From assembly GCA_937889655.1 (NCBI GenBank), contig CALBZG010000046.1:1-14888 (forward strand): a stretch of 14,888 nt of DNA, in the 5' to 3' direction. Numbering within the stretch: position 1 is the first letter of the stretch; each line of letters begins with the position of its first letter. Below the pieces are notes generated by a model, which was not told the origin of the DNA, ran no database searches, and saw nothing but the letters and a program-made list of their open reading frames with translations. The DNA comes from an uncultured Clostridia bacterium. Its GTDB lineage: Bacteria > Bacillota > Clostridia > Peptostreptococcales > Anaerovoracaceae. The position numbers were made by a program, and so were the translations under genes. Shown one piece after another: positions 1-7,186 of the stretch.

Positions 1-47
1 GAGATATCCACTCGTGACTGGAGTTCAGACGTGTGCTCTTCCGATCT
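1..47. other. Illumina TruSeq adapter left at the contig end
   Basis: Bases 14-47 match, without a mismatch that I can find, the 34-nt Illumina TruSeq read-2/index-primer sequence ending in GCTCTTCCGATCT. The eight bases before it (ATCCACTC) are the reverse complement of GAGTGGAT, which fits TruSeq index 23, and GAGAT before that fits the flow-cell side of the adapter. Read on the minus strand, the adapter adds the tell-tale peptide IGRAHV to the neighbouring reading frame. This is library sequence and not part of the genome. Genomic sequence begins at about base 48. Confidence 0.97.
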
Positions 48-258
48 CGACGCAATTCCTGAATTCATCGATGGTTCTTGGCTTTTTCCCGCGCAAAATC
101 CCCCTGCTGATCTCGCTCTTGCTCCACATGGCAATCTGCTCCTCCATCAGGCGGTTCTGAATTCGCATATATGAATGGATGTCCAGATCCAGGAAGCCGC
201 AATATTCGTCCCAGATGGCTTCCGGCGGACAAGTCTTCAGTTTTTCCTCAAACCTCAT
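48..258 (-). CDS. GH3-like (auxin-responsive promoter family) protein, N-terminal fragment
   Basis: Only the first 70 residues are genomic; the gene is cut by the contig end and then runs into adapter, so the last apparent residues (EIGRAHV) are artefact. The visible part has the pattern IWDEYCGFLDLDIHSYM, then IQNRLMEEQIAMW, then a GKKPRTIDEFR segment. From memory this matches the N-terminus of bacterial proteins annotated as GH3 auxin-responsive promoter family, which belong to the acyl-adenylate/amide-forming (ANL-like) enzymes and are common in Clostridia. Their bacterial substrate is not established, and the catalytic motifs lie outside the window. The start ATG is preceded by AGAAGGA at good spacing. 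The start lies inside the end of the upstream methyltransferase gene (11-bp overlap), so the two are probably co-translated. The family call is moderately sure; a role in auxin biology is not implied. Confidence 0.55.
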
Positions 259-844
259 TATGTTCCTTCTTTCTGGAATTTAATGTGTCCGTACATCTGC
301 GAATACTCTCAGGCGTTGGAAACAAGAAGGGTACTGTTTCCTTATAACGGCCATAGTCAGTAAAGGTTCGCGGGAAAGTCCAAAGGTCCTGAAAAATAAC
401 GTACAATATATTGCAAACACAAAATGTGATGCTGGCTTTTAGTACAAGGGGCGTCGGTACAGCCATCGAAAGGAAAAGATAAATGCCTGTAAACCACAAT
501 ACTCCCGGGTGCCGGCTCAATGCATATACGCCGCAGCTGCACACCTTCTGTTTTTCACCGGTGTCTGGGCTTGCCAAATAAGTGTTTCTAAACGGTAATA
601 CTACAAACAGCGTATACACGAGCAACGTAAAAAAAACGAAAGCAACGATCATGCATACAACTGTGAATGGAGTTATTATTATTTGTGCCAGTGATGCCGA
701 CAAGATGCCGGCGGTGCTTCCAAAGAGCAAAATGCACCCGATGAAAAAACTGCTCCCCAGCAATCCGGAATGTAATCGGGCGGCATTGATATCATATAAA
801 AAGAATAACAAAAACGCTGCCAACCCAGTGTAAATATATATCAT
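248..844 (-). CDS. Membrane methyltransferase, isoprenylcysteine methyltransferase (ICMT/PEMT)-like
   Basis: A 198-residue integral membrane protein with several hydrophobic segments (about residues 2-18, 30-50, 53-83, 115-130 and 133-152). The C-terminal half carries the signature of the ICMT/PEMT-like methyltransferases: GVYALSRHPGVLWF (about 105-118, with RHP at 111-113) and later a D-YGRYKETVPFLFP segment (about 163-176). In this family these regions bind S-adenosylmethionine and a lipophilic acceptor at the membrane. The real acceptor here is unknown. It is the first gene of a short operon with the GH3-like gene, whose start it overlaps, so the two may act on the same small molecule or lipid; that is inference. 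The ribosome binding site is weak (AAGGAA only about 3 nt before the ATG), yet no better start is visible. The family is fairly sure and the function is not. Confidence 0.6.
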   Translation of the reverse strand: MIYIYTGLAAFLLFFLYDINAARLHSGLLGSSFFIGCILLFGSTAGILSASLAQIIITPFTVVCMIVAFVFFTLLVYTLFVVLPFRNTYLASPDTGEKQKVCSCGVYALSRHPGVLWFTGIYLFLSMAVPTPLVLKASITFCVCNILYVIFQDLWTFPRTFTDYGRYKETVPFLFPTPESIRRCTDTLNSRKKEHNEV

Positions 845-902
845 ATTTCCTTGCTCGGAGCTCCTGATTTCCTCAATATTTCAACGAATATTTCTGGTTT
901 AC

Positions 903-931
903 ATATTACCATTTTTTTTTACTATATTCAA
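903..931 (-). promoter_or_regulatory. Promoter for the methyltransferase/GH3-like operon
   Basis: On the minus strand TTGAAT (-35, bases 931-926) and TAATAT (-10, bases 908-903) are separated by exactly 17 bp, giving a good housekeeping sigma match. The predicted start is near 896, about 50 nt before the methyltransferase ATG. The spacer holds a run of nine A residues. Confidence 0.6.
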
Positions 932-1117
932 TTTTTTTAATGATTTTTCAACGTTTTTTAGCAAAATAGCCGTAAAATATTTTTTTGCGGCGGAATTTGA
1001 CGATTATACCACAATATCTTGTACTATTGAAAAAACATCATACAATCCGGATTTTTCAAAAAAATCAAAAATATCGTTAATTATAGACTTAAACCGTTGT
1101 AAATACTCAAGTTAACA
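932..1117. other. AT-rich intergenic stretch without a gene
   Basis: This forms most of the 352-bp gap between htpG and the methyltransferase gene. It is rich in A and T runs. Apart from the possible extended -10 and a weak GCCG...CGGC hairpin near 970-993, I see no reading frame with a ribosome binding site, no RNA gene and no repeat. Confidence 0.6.
1003..1011 (-). promoter_or_regulatory. Possible second, upstream extended -10 promoter
   Basis: The minus strand reads TGGTATAAT, a perfect -10 with the TGn extension. The -35 region is poor. It would give a transcript with a leader of about 150 nt in front of the methyltransferase gene, running through a short hairpin-forming stretch near 970-993 (GCCG/CGGC arms around an A/T-rich core). 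Confidence 0.35.
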
Positions 1118-1162
1118 TAAAAGCGGCGGGGGGCGGATATGATCACCCGTCCCCCGCTTTTA
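1118..1162 (-). terminator. Intrinsic terminator after htpG
   Basis: Perfect 9-bp outer arms (TAAAAGCGG at 1118-1126 and CCGCTTTTA at 1154-1162) enclose a further G/C-rich, partly paired core. It lies 35 bp downstream of the htpG stop codon. The U tract is short (CTTTTA), but the arms are symmetrical, so it could work in both directions. Confidence 0.7.
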
Positions 1163-1196
1163 TCGGCCTCTATCGCCTGATCGGCAGTGCTGTAAA

Positions 1197-3077
1197 TCAG
1201 CTCATCAGTCTGCAAATATCATTGCTGAATTCCAATGGATCCTCTATCGAAAGCCCTTCTATAAGAAGCGCCTGATTATAGAGAAGCCGTGTGTACATAC
1301 CGAGTTTGTCCCGGTCATTTTCATAGGCATCTCGAAGCGTCTTGTACACAGGATGGCTGCGGTTGATCTCCAGTACTTTTTGAGCTGAGATGTCCTGTTC
1401 ATTCGGCATGGCATTCAACACTTTTTCCATTTCAATAGTCAAAGCCCCTTCGCTGGTCAGGCAGACCGGATGTGTCTTGAGCCGTTTGGACAATCGAATA
1501 TCTTCGACTTTGCCTTTCAGTATTTCTTTCATGAATCCGAACATTTCCTTGGCGTTTTGCGCTTCAAGTTCCTCCTCCTTGTTTTCCTCAACTGAAGGCA
1601 GGAGCAAATCGCTTTCGGAAACAGACCTGAATTCCTTTTCTTTGTAACTCATCATCATCCTGATGGCGAATTCATCCACATCTTCCGTAAAATAAAGAAT
1701 TTCATAGCCCTTATCGGAGATTAGTTCGATTTGCGGCAGCTTGGAGATACGGTCAACGGATTCCCCCGATGCATAATAGATGTAATGCTGGTCATCCTTC
1801 ATGCGGGATACATATTCATCCAGGGTGACCATCTTTTTCTCGGTGGATGAGTAGAACATGAGAAGCTCCTGCAAATCTTCCTTATGGAGTCCATAATCGC
1901 TGTAAATACCATACTTGAGCTGTCTGCCGAAGGATTTATAAAAGCCTTCATATTTTTCTCTTTCATTGTTCAGGATGTTCAGCAACTCCGATTTTATCTT
2001 GTTCTTGATATTCTTTGCGATCAGCTTCAACTGCCTGTCATGCTGAAGCAGCTCTCTTGAAATGTTAAGTGACAAATCCTCCGAATCCACGATGCCCTTT
2101 ACAAAGCTGAAATGATCCGGCAGAAGGTCCGGGCATTTGTTCATGATCAAAACACCATTGGAATAAAGCTCCAAGCCTTTTTCATAGTCCTTGGTGTAGA
2201 AATCAAAGGGTGTCTTTTCCGGGATATACAGGATCGCGTTATAGCTGACTGCCCCGTCTACAGAAATATGGATGTGCCTCAGCGGTTTGTCGAAGCCGTA
2301 ATGCCTTTCAGAATAGAAATTTTCATAGTCCTCAGCCTTCAGTTCGTTCTTGTTCTTTCTCCAGATCGGCACCATGCTGTTGACCACTTTTTCCTCGATC
2401 ACGTCTTCGTATTCGTCCTGACTCCCATCCTTGAGTTTTCTGGATCCGATATCCATCTTGATCGGATATCTTATATAGTCCGAATATTTTTTGATGACAG
2501 ACCGAAGCTGGTATTCCTCCAGGAATCTGTCGTAATGATTGTCCTCAGTGTTTTCTTTGATTTTTAATATGATCTCTGTGCCTACCTCATCCTTTACGGC
2601 AGGTTCAAGGGTGTATCCGTCAGCTCCCTTCGACTGCCACCTGTATGCCTCATCACTTCCGAGGGCTTTACTGATTACAGTCACAACGTCTGCAACCATA
2701 AAGGCCGAGTAAAACCCGACACCAAACTGCCCGATGATATCAAAGCCATCCTTCAGCTCATTGTCTTTCTTGAAATTGTATGAGCCGCTTTTCGCGATCA
2801 CGCCGAGGTTGTCCTCCAATTCCTCTTTGGTCATCCCGATGCCTGTGTCTCTGATCGACAGTTCTCTTTTATCCTTATCGGCGGTTATTTTGATGTAATA
2901 GTTGTCCCGGTTGAAGTTGATGTTTTCATCCATCAGCGCCTTGTAATATATTTTATCTATTGCGTCGCTGGCATTGGATATGAGTTCTCTTAAAAATATC
3001 TCATTATGAGTGTAGATGGAGTTGATCATCAGGTCCAGCAGGCGCTTCGATTCGGCTTTGAATTGTTTTTTTGCCAT
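1197..3077 (-). CDS. htpG: Molecular chaperone HtpG (bacterial Hsp90)
   Basis: A cytosolic ATP-dependent chaperone dimer that remodels client proteins, often together with DnaK. The 626-residue length is typical. The N-terminal GHKL ATPase domain shows ELISNASDAIDK (31-42, with E31 and N35 as the catalytic and Mg-binding positions), DTGIGMT (77-83) and the lid motif GQFGVGFYSAF (116-126). The middle domain includes YIPEKTPFDFY and the RELLQHD segment with its conserved arginine; the C-terminal dimerisation domain follows and ends in ICRLMS. There is no MEEVD tail, as expected in bacteria. The ATG is preceded by a strong GAGGAGG. The gene is monocistronic, with its own promoter, a CIRCE operator and a terminator. 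The sequence is complete and I see nothing broken in it. Confidence 0.97.
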   Translation of the reverse strand: MAKKQFKAESKRLLDLMINSIYTHNEIFLRELISNASDAIDKIYYKALMDENINFNRDNYYIKITADKDKRELSIRDTGIGMTKEELEDNLGVIAKSGSYNFKKDNELKDGFDIIGQFGVGFYSAFMVADVVTVISKALGSDEAYRWQSKGADGYTLEPAVKDEVGTEIILKIKENTEDNHYDRFLEEYQLRSVIKKYSDYIRYPIKMDIGSRKLKDGSQDEYEDVIEEKVVNSMVPIWRKNKNELKAEDYENFYSERHYGFDKPLRHIHISVDGAVSYNAILYIPEKTPFDFYTKDYEKGLELYSNGVLIMNKCPDLLPDHFSFVKGIVDSEDLSLNISRELLQHDRQLKLIAKNIKNKIKSELLNILNNEREKYEGFYKSFGRQLKYGIYSDYGLHKEDLQELLMFYSSTEKKMVTLDEYVSRMKDDQHYIYYASGESVDRISKLPQIELISDKGYEILYFTEDVDEFAIRMMMSYKEKEFRSVSESDLLLPSVEENKEEELEAQNAKEMFGFMKEILKGKVEDIRLSKRLKTHPVCLTSEGALTIEMEKVLNAMPNEQDISAQKVLEINRSHPVYKTLRDAYENDRDKLGMYTRLLYNQALLIEGLSIEDPLEFSNDICRLMS

Positions 3078-3129
3078 TTATTTTTTTCCTCCTCTGTTTT
3101 ATTTTTTTATATTATTTTGTTTTGGTTCA

Positions 3130-3156
3130 TTATCACTCTCCTATCAAGAGTGCTAA
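3130..3156 (-). promoter_or_regulatory. CIRCE element (HrcA operator) upstream of htpG
   Basis: On the minus strand TTAGCACTC, a 9-bp spacer, then GAGTGATAA. The CIRCE consensus is TTAGCACTC-N9-GAGTGCTAA, so one arm is perfect and the other has a single change, with exact spacing. It begins 4 bp downstream of the -10 box, so bound HrcA would cover the transcription start. HrcA represses groESL and dnaK operons in many Bacillota; here the same control appears to extend to htpG. Confidence 0.93.
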
Positions 3157-3160
3157 CAAC

Positions 3161-3188
3161 AATATACCACTTTGAGTAATTTTGTCAA
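3161..3188 (-). promoter_or_regulatory. htpG promoter
   Basis: A perfect -35 TTGACA (3188-3183) and -10 TATATT (3166-3161) are separated by 16 bp. The predicted start falls inside the CIRCE element, which is the usual layout for HrcA repression. Confidence 0.85.
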
Positions 3189-3224
3189 TATTTAAGACAA
3201 CTTTTATGGGTCTCTAACCAATAT

Positions 3225-3260
3225 TAAAAAACAACCCCGAAATCCATTTCGAGGCTGTTC
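3225..3260 (-). terminator. Intrinsic terminator after uspA
   Basis: On the minus strand the arms AACAGCCTCGAAAT and ATTTCGGGGTTGTT form a stem with a minimal loop and G-U wobbles, followed by TTTTTT-AA. It lies about 95 bp downstream of the uspA stop codon and closes the lysA/dapL/uspA side of the region before the htpG promoter. Confidence 0.85.
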
Positions 3261-3352
3261 ATTGTGACTTGTTCTGTTATTGAGAAGCGCTTCCTTCCCG
3301 TTCGTAAAAGCTATGATAGCTTCATTTATCTAGCTCCTGTTCACATCCTGCA

Positions 3353-3787
3353 TTATTTTACAATAAGAACAGAGCAATTTGAATTGCTGACAACTTTAGA
3401 GGATACGGAACCCAGCAGTATTTTTTTGAAGGTTCCAAGGCCTCTGTTGCCCATAACGATCAGATCGATTTTCAATTCTTCTGCACAAGCAAGTATTTCT
3501 TCAGCAGCATCTCCCTCTCTGATCACAGCCGATGCGACTCCGCCCGCATCTTTGAATATGGCTTTGGCGGTTTCGATGGTTTCATCCGCCTGGGCTTTAT
3601 TGGCTTTTGAAATGGCATCGATCATATCGGTACCCATATAGCTATTCTTGGAAGGCGCAATGACACGGCTTGGGATCACTGTTACAATGTGGATCTCCGC
3701 ATCTTTGAATATTCCTGAAGACATTCCTTTGAAAATGGCGTTTTTAGACGAATCAGATCCATCAAACGGGATTAAAATCTTTGACAT
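3353..3787 (-). CDS. Universal stress protein, UspA family
   Basis: A single-domain, 144-residue cytosolic UspA-fold protein. It begins KILIPFDGSDSSKNA, the usual first strand and adenine-binding aspartate (D9), and carries the ATP-binding signature G-x2-G-x9-G-(S/T): G113, G116, G126 and S127 in GNRGLGTFKKILLGSVSS. It therefore belongs to the ATP-binding subgroup. Such proteins help survival under starvation or stress by poorly defined means. The ATG follows GAGGAGG at ideal spacing. It lies 60 bp downstream of dapL on the same strand with no clear terminator or good promoter between them, so read-through from the lysine operon is likely. A strong terminator follows it. Confidence 0.93.
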   Translation of the reverse strand: MSKILIPFDGSDSSKNAIFKGMSSGIFKDAEIHIVTVIPSRVIAPSKNSYMGTDMIDAISKANKAQADETIETAKAIFKDAGGVASAVIREGDAAEEILACAEELKIDLIVMGNRGLGTFKKILLGSVSSKVVSNSNCSVLIVK

Positions 3788-3847
3788 AAAATCCTCCTCT
3801 CAAATCAAGTGCTTCAATCGAAAATAATTACTATATTTTACAACATC

Positions 3848-5095
3848 TTAACCTTGATGCGGATAAAAGTCAATGCGTTGAAATCTTTCTATAGCTCTGG
3901 CCGTATCCTCTTTCGTCGCGAAGGCTGTCAATCTGAAATAGCCCTCTCCCGCAGGGCCAAATCCGCTGCCCGGTGTTCCGACGATATGGAAATCGTTCAA
4001 TAGTTTATCGAAGAATCCCCATGAATCCATGCCTTGAGGCACCTTGACCCAGACATAAGGGGCGTTGATCCCTCCATAGACTTCAAATCCCAAACTGCAC
4101 AAACATTCGCGGATAGCCTTGGCGTTGTCCATATAATAGCGTATGATCTCCCGGGCCTGCCTTTGTCCTTCCGGCGTGTAAACTGCCTCAGCACCCTTTT
4201 GGATGATATATGGAACGCCATTGAACTTGGTTGTCTGTCTCCTGTTCCAAAGCTTGTTCAATTCCACGGACCTTCCGTCTTCAGTATAAGCTTTCACTTC
4301 CTTGGGAACGACGGTAAAAGCGCACCTGGTTCCGGTGAAGCCGGCAGTTTTGGAGAGGCTCCTGAACTCGATAGCCACCTCCTTTGCCCCCTCGATTTCG
4401 TATATGCTGTGAGGGATGTCATCCTCGCAGATAAACGCTTCGTAGGCAGCATCAAAAAGGATGATGGCCCGATTCGCTTTTGCATAATCCACCCACTTCT
4501 TCAATTCGCCGGAGGATAAAGTGGTTCCGGTGGGATTATTAGGATAGCATAAATATATCATGTCAACAGGTGAATCCGGAAGCTTCGGTATGAAGCCGTT
4601 TTCCGAAACACAAGGCAAATAGGTGATGTCGGACCATCGTCCATCCTTGCCTAAGGTGCCGGAGCGGCCTGCCATAACATTGCTGTCGACATAAACGGGA
4701 TAGACAGGATCGGTCACTGCAATTCGGTTGCCAAGGCCAAAAATCTCCCGGATGTTTGCTGTGTCGCATTTGGATCCGTCGCTGACGAAAACCTCATCTA
4801 TATCCAGGTGAATCCCGTTCGCAGCATAGTCTGTCTCGATGATTTTCTCGATCAGAAAATCATAACCCTGTTCCGGGCCATACCCCCTGAATGTTTCCGG
4901 GGATTCCATTTCAGACACAGCTTTGTGCATCGCTTCGATAACCGCCTCGGGCAGTGGTCTTGTAACATCGCCGATCCCCAGCCGGATAATATCCGCTTCA
5001 GGATTTGCCGCCTTAAAGGCCTCCACTCTTCTGGCTATCTCCGAAAAAAGATAGCTTCCCGGCAGTTTAAGATAGTTTTCATTGATATGGACCAT
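3848..5095 (-). CDS. dapL: LL-diaminopimelate aminotransferase
   Basis: A PLP-dependent fold-type I aminotransferase that converts tetrahydrodipicolinate directly to LL-diaminopimelate with glutamate as amino donor, thereby bypassing the succinylase and acetylase branches of lysine and peptidoglycan-precursor synthesis. The 415-residue length fits DapL. Visible markers: N-terminal INENYLKLPGSYLFSEIARR, GIGDVTRPLP (41-50), FRGYGPEQGY (69-78), YPNNPTG (184-190, with N187 contacting PLP), DAAYEAF (215-221) and the Schiff-base lysine K249 in SLSKTAGFTGTR, with R257 after it. The ATG has a strong AGAAGGAGG site. It lies 44 bp downstream of lysA in the same direction, so the two steps of the pathway are probably made from one transcript. 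The call is firm. Confidence 0.96.
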   Translation of the reverse strand: MVHINENYLKLPGSYLFSEIARRVEAFKAANPEADIIRLGIGDVTRPLPEAVIEAMHKAVSEMESPETFRGYGPEQGYDFLIEKIIETDYAANGIHLDIDEVFVSDGSKCDTANIREIFGLGNRIAVTDPVYPVYVDSNVMAGRSGTLGKDGRWSDITYLPCVSENGFIPKLPDSPVDMIYLCYPNNPTGTTLSSGELKKWVDYAKANRAIILFDAAYEAFICEDDIPHSIYEIEGAKEVAIEFRSLSKTAGFTGTRCAFTVVPKEVKAYTEDGRSVELNKLWNRRQTTKFNGVPYIIQKGAEAVYTPEGQRQAREIIRYYMDNAKAIRECLCSLGFEVYGGINAPYVWVKVPQGMDSWGFFDKLLNDFHIVGTPGSGFGPAGEGYFRLTAFATKEDTARAIERFQRIDFYPHQG

Positions 5096-5139
5096 ACGAA
5101 TTCCTCCTTCTAACTAAATGCTCATTGTAATTATTCAAT

Positions 5140-6378
5140 CTAAATGTTCAATGTGGCGAAATAATCCTCCGGTGTTTCTTTTCTGCGTATCATTTTCGCA
5201 GTGCCGTCCTCTTGAAGCAGTATCTCCGCCGATCTCAATTTCCCGTTGTAATTATAGCCCATCGAGAATCCGTGAGCGCCGGTATCATGGATCACAATGA
5301 TGTCTCCCACTTCGGTCTCGGGCAGCATCCTGTCGATAGCGAACTTGTCGTTGTTTTCGCAAAGCCCTCCGGTGACGTCATATTTGTGAGTAAGAGGACG
5401 GTCCTCCTTGCCCATTACCGTGATATGATGATATGCCCCATACATCGCCGGCCTCATCAGATTTGCCGCGCAGGCGTCCAGTCCTACATAATCCTTATGG
5501 GTATGCTTCTCATGCAATACCGTAGAAACCAGACATCCGTAAGGTGCAAGCATATATCTCCCCAGCTCCGTATAGATGGCAACATCCCCCATCCCAGCAG
5601 GAATCAGGATCTCCTCATAAGCCTTCCTGACGCCGTTGCTTATTTCATAAATATCGTTTGCAGGCTGTTCCGGGCGATAAGGTATGCCGATGCCGCCGGA
5701 CAAGTTGATGAAGGATATCCTGGCACCGGTTTCTTGATGCAGTTCTACTGCGGTGTTGAAAAGGATCCTGGCCAGCGCAGGGTAATATTCGTTTGTCGTG
5801 GTATTGCTTGCAAGGAATGCATGGAGGCCGAATCGTTTTACACCTTTCGCAACAAGGATTTTAAAGCCCTCTGTCAACTGACTGCGGGTGAATCCGTATT
5901 TTGCCTCTTGAGGAGTATCCATGATCGAATTGTTCAGCACAAAATTGCCTCCGGGGTTAAAACGGCAGCTTATGGTTTCTGGAAGCCCTGCTACTTTTTC
6001 CAGAAATTCAATATGGGTGATATCGTCGAGATTGATGATGGCATTCAGACTGCGGGCCAGGGCAAAATCCTCCGCCGGAGTGACATTTGATGTAAACATA
6101 ATGTCATCGCCTCTGAAGCCCACTCTGTCAGACAGAAGAAGTTCAGTATAAGATGAGCAATCCACTCCGCAGCCCTCTTCCTTCAGGATTTTGAGTATTT
6201 CCGGATTCGGAGTCGCCTTCACTGCAAAATATTCCCTGAAGCCTTTATTCCATGAAAAAGCATCATAAAGTCTTCTGGCATTTTCACGGATGCCCTTCTC
6301 GTCATACAAGTGGAACGGAGTTGGATATTCTTTAATAATTTCATTCAATTTTTCGGCTGTAACAAAGGTCTTTTTCAT
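5140..6378 (-). CDS. lysA: Diaminopimelate decarboxylase
   Basis: A PLP-dependent fold-type III decarboxylase that turns meso-diaminopimelate into lysine, the last step of lysine synthesis. The 412-residue protein has the N-terminal barrel with the PLP lysine K54 in YFAVKATPNPEIL, a glycine-rich phosphate loop INLSGGIGIPY (224-234) and ELGRYMLAPYG (271-281). Its C-terminal domain has CENNDKF (340-346, with the active-site cysteine C340) and HDTGAHGFSMGYNYNG (364-379). Two motifs differ from the classical enzyme: GLHAFLAS instead of a HxHIGSQ-like stretch, and ELGR instead of EPGR. I recall the same variants in a clade of clostridial LysA proteins, so I read them as clade features and not as loss of function. 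Its ATG overlaps the stop of the upstream TrmB-like gene (ATGA), which implies translational coupling. Confidence 0.93.
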   Translation of the reverse strand: MKKTFVTAEKLNEIIKEYPTPFHLYDEKGIRENARRLYDAFSWNKGFREYFAVKATPNPEILKILKEEGCGVDCSSYTELLLSDRVGFRGDDIMFTSNVTPAEDFALARSLNAIINLDDITHIEFLEKVAGLPETISCRFNPGGNFVLNNSIMDTPQEAKYGFTRSQLTEGFKILVAKGVKRFGLHAFLASNTTTNEYYPALARILFNTAVELHQETGARISFINLSGGIGIPYRPEQPANDIYEISNGVRKAYEEILIPAGMGDVAIYTELGRYMLAPYGCLVSTVLHEKHTHKDYVGLDACAANLMRPAMYGAYHHITVMGKEDRPLTHKYDVTGGLCENNDKFAIDRMLPETEVGDIIVIHDTGAHGFSMGYNYNGKLRSAEILLQEDGTAKMIRRKETPEDYFATLNI

Positions 6379-7079
6379 CGCGGTTCCTTTCCTTTCATGA
6401 TTTCAATCAATTTTATCTCGTTTCTCATAGACTCCTTGAACAAATCTATAAGATTCTTTTTTCCGGAATACAGGCAGGTGGAGTATTCTCCATCCTCCAG
6501 GTCACCGGTCAGCACATTGCTGGAGTCGGCAATGATCCCAAGGCGCCGATCTGACTTTTCATCGATATAGACAGTAGCGCCTCCGATGGAAACCGGGATG
6601 TTGGTTATAATGACTATCTTGATGCTGCGGTTTATCGCTTGCTTTATATCCTCGGCCAAGCATTGCAGGATTTCATTGGAGGCGGAAAGATAGACTCTTT
6701 CCTTTGCTTCCGAAATCATATTGCGCACTTTATCCAGGATATGCTTTTCCCCGCGGATAGTCATATACCCTTCCACGTCTTCCTTCTGTTCCGGCATCTT
6801 TTTTAGTATATCTTCTTTAAATTTTTCCATTGCCCGTACCTTGTTGCTGCAGAATTCCTCCGGCGTGATGGGCGTGTATCTTGTTACCGGCCCTTCGATC
6901 ATATACGCAGCCCCTTTTTCCACAAGAGAATTGAGGGCGCTGTAGGTATTGGATCGTGAGATCCCGGTTATTTTAGCGACCTCATACCCATTTGAGCTCC
7001 CTTCTTTGATCAACATCAGGTAGATCGCGGCTTCCTGCCCGGTTAGTCCAAATTCGGTCAATAGCTGCTTTACATCCAT
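6375..7079 (-). CDS. TrmB-family transcriptional regulator
   Basis: A 234-residue regulator with an N-terminal winged helix-turn-helix (about 1-70: LTGQEAAIYLMLIKEG, then YEVAKITGISRSNTYSALNSLVEKG) typical of TrmB proteins. After a linker helix, a phospholipase-D-like ligand-binding or dimerisation domain follows (about 105-230, including EAKERVYLSAS and IKIVIITNIPV). TrmB proteins are best known from archaeal sugar regulation. Here the gene is first in an operon and overlaps lysA by ATGA, so it probably controls lysine or diaminopimelate synthesis; the effector is unknown. A perfect palindrome covering its own -10 box makes autorepression likely. The ribosome binding site is CGGAGGAG. The family call is sure; the target is inference. 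Confidence 0.88.
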   Translation of the reverse strand: MDVKQLLTEFGLTGQEAAIYLMLIKEGSSNGYEVAKITGISRSNTYSALNSLVEKGAAYMIEGPVTRYTPITPEEFCSNKVRAMEKFKEDILKKMPEQKEDVEGYMTIRGEKHILDKVRNMISEAKERVYLSASNEILQCLAEDIKQAINRSIKIVIITNIPVSIGGATVYIDEKSDRRLGIIADSSNVLTGDLEDGEYSTCLYSGKKNLIDLFKESMRNEIKLIEIMKGKEPR

Positions 7080-7109
7080 GTTGTGCTCCTCCGGCCCCTG
7101 CCAAACAAA

Positions 7110-7135
7110 ATAGTGTTCCTTTTAAGGAACACTAT
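7110..7135 (-). promoter_or_regulatory. Perfect inverted repeat, probable operator of the TrmB-lysA-dapL operon
   Basis: Two perfect 12-bp arms (ATAGTGTTCCTT and AAGGAACACTAT) flank a 2-bp centre. The repeat lies 30 bp upstream of the regulator's ATG and overlaps the last five bases of its -10 box as well as the likely transcription start. It is too close to the start of the transcript, and lacks a U tract, to be an obvious terminator. A bound dimer would block polymerase. An mRNA 5'-end hairpin is the alternative reading. Confidence 0.8.
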
Positions 7136-7159
7136 ACGGCCGGTCTGTCTTCTTGTCAA
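7131..7159 (-). promoter_or_regulatory. Promoter of the TrmB-lysA-dapL operon
   Basis: A perfect -35 TTGACA (7159-7154), a 17-bp spacer and -10 TATAGT (7136-7131). It sits within 60 bp of the antiporter stop codon. No terminator is visible between the two genes, so some read-through from the antiporter is possible. Confidence 0.85.
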
Positions 7160-7186
7160 TGGTTATCTGTGGATTTTTGTGTTTTT

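Noticed and set aside
5570..5950. Loss of function in lysA because the HxHIGSQ-like and EPGR motifs are changed
   Set aside because: The PLP lysine, glycine loop, active-site cysteine and C-terminal motif are all present, and the altered motifs look typical of a clostridial LysA clade.
5212..6090. A 292-codon plus-strand open frame opposite lysA
   Set aside because: It is antisense to a firmly identified gene, has no recognisable motif or ribosome binding site, and has the composition of a reverse-strand shadow.
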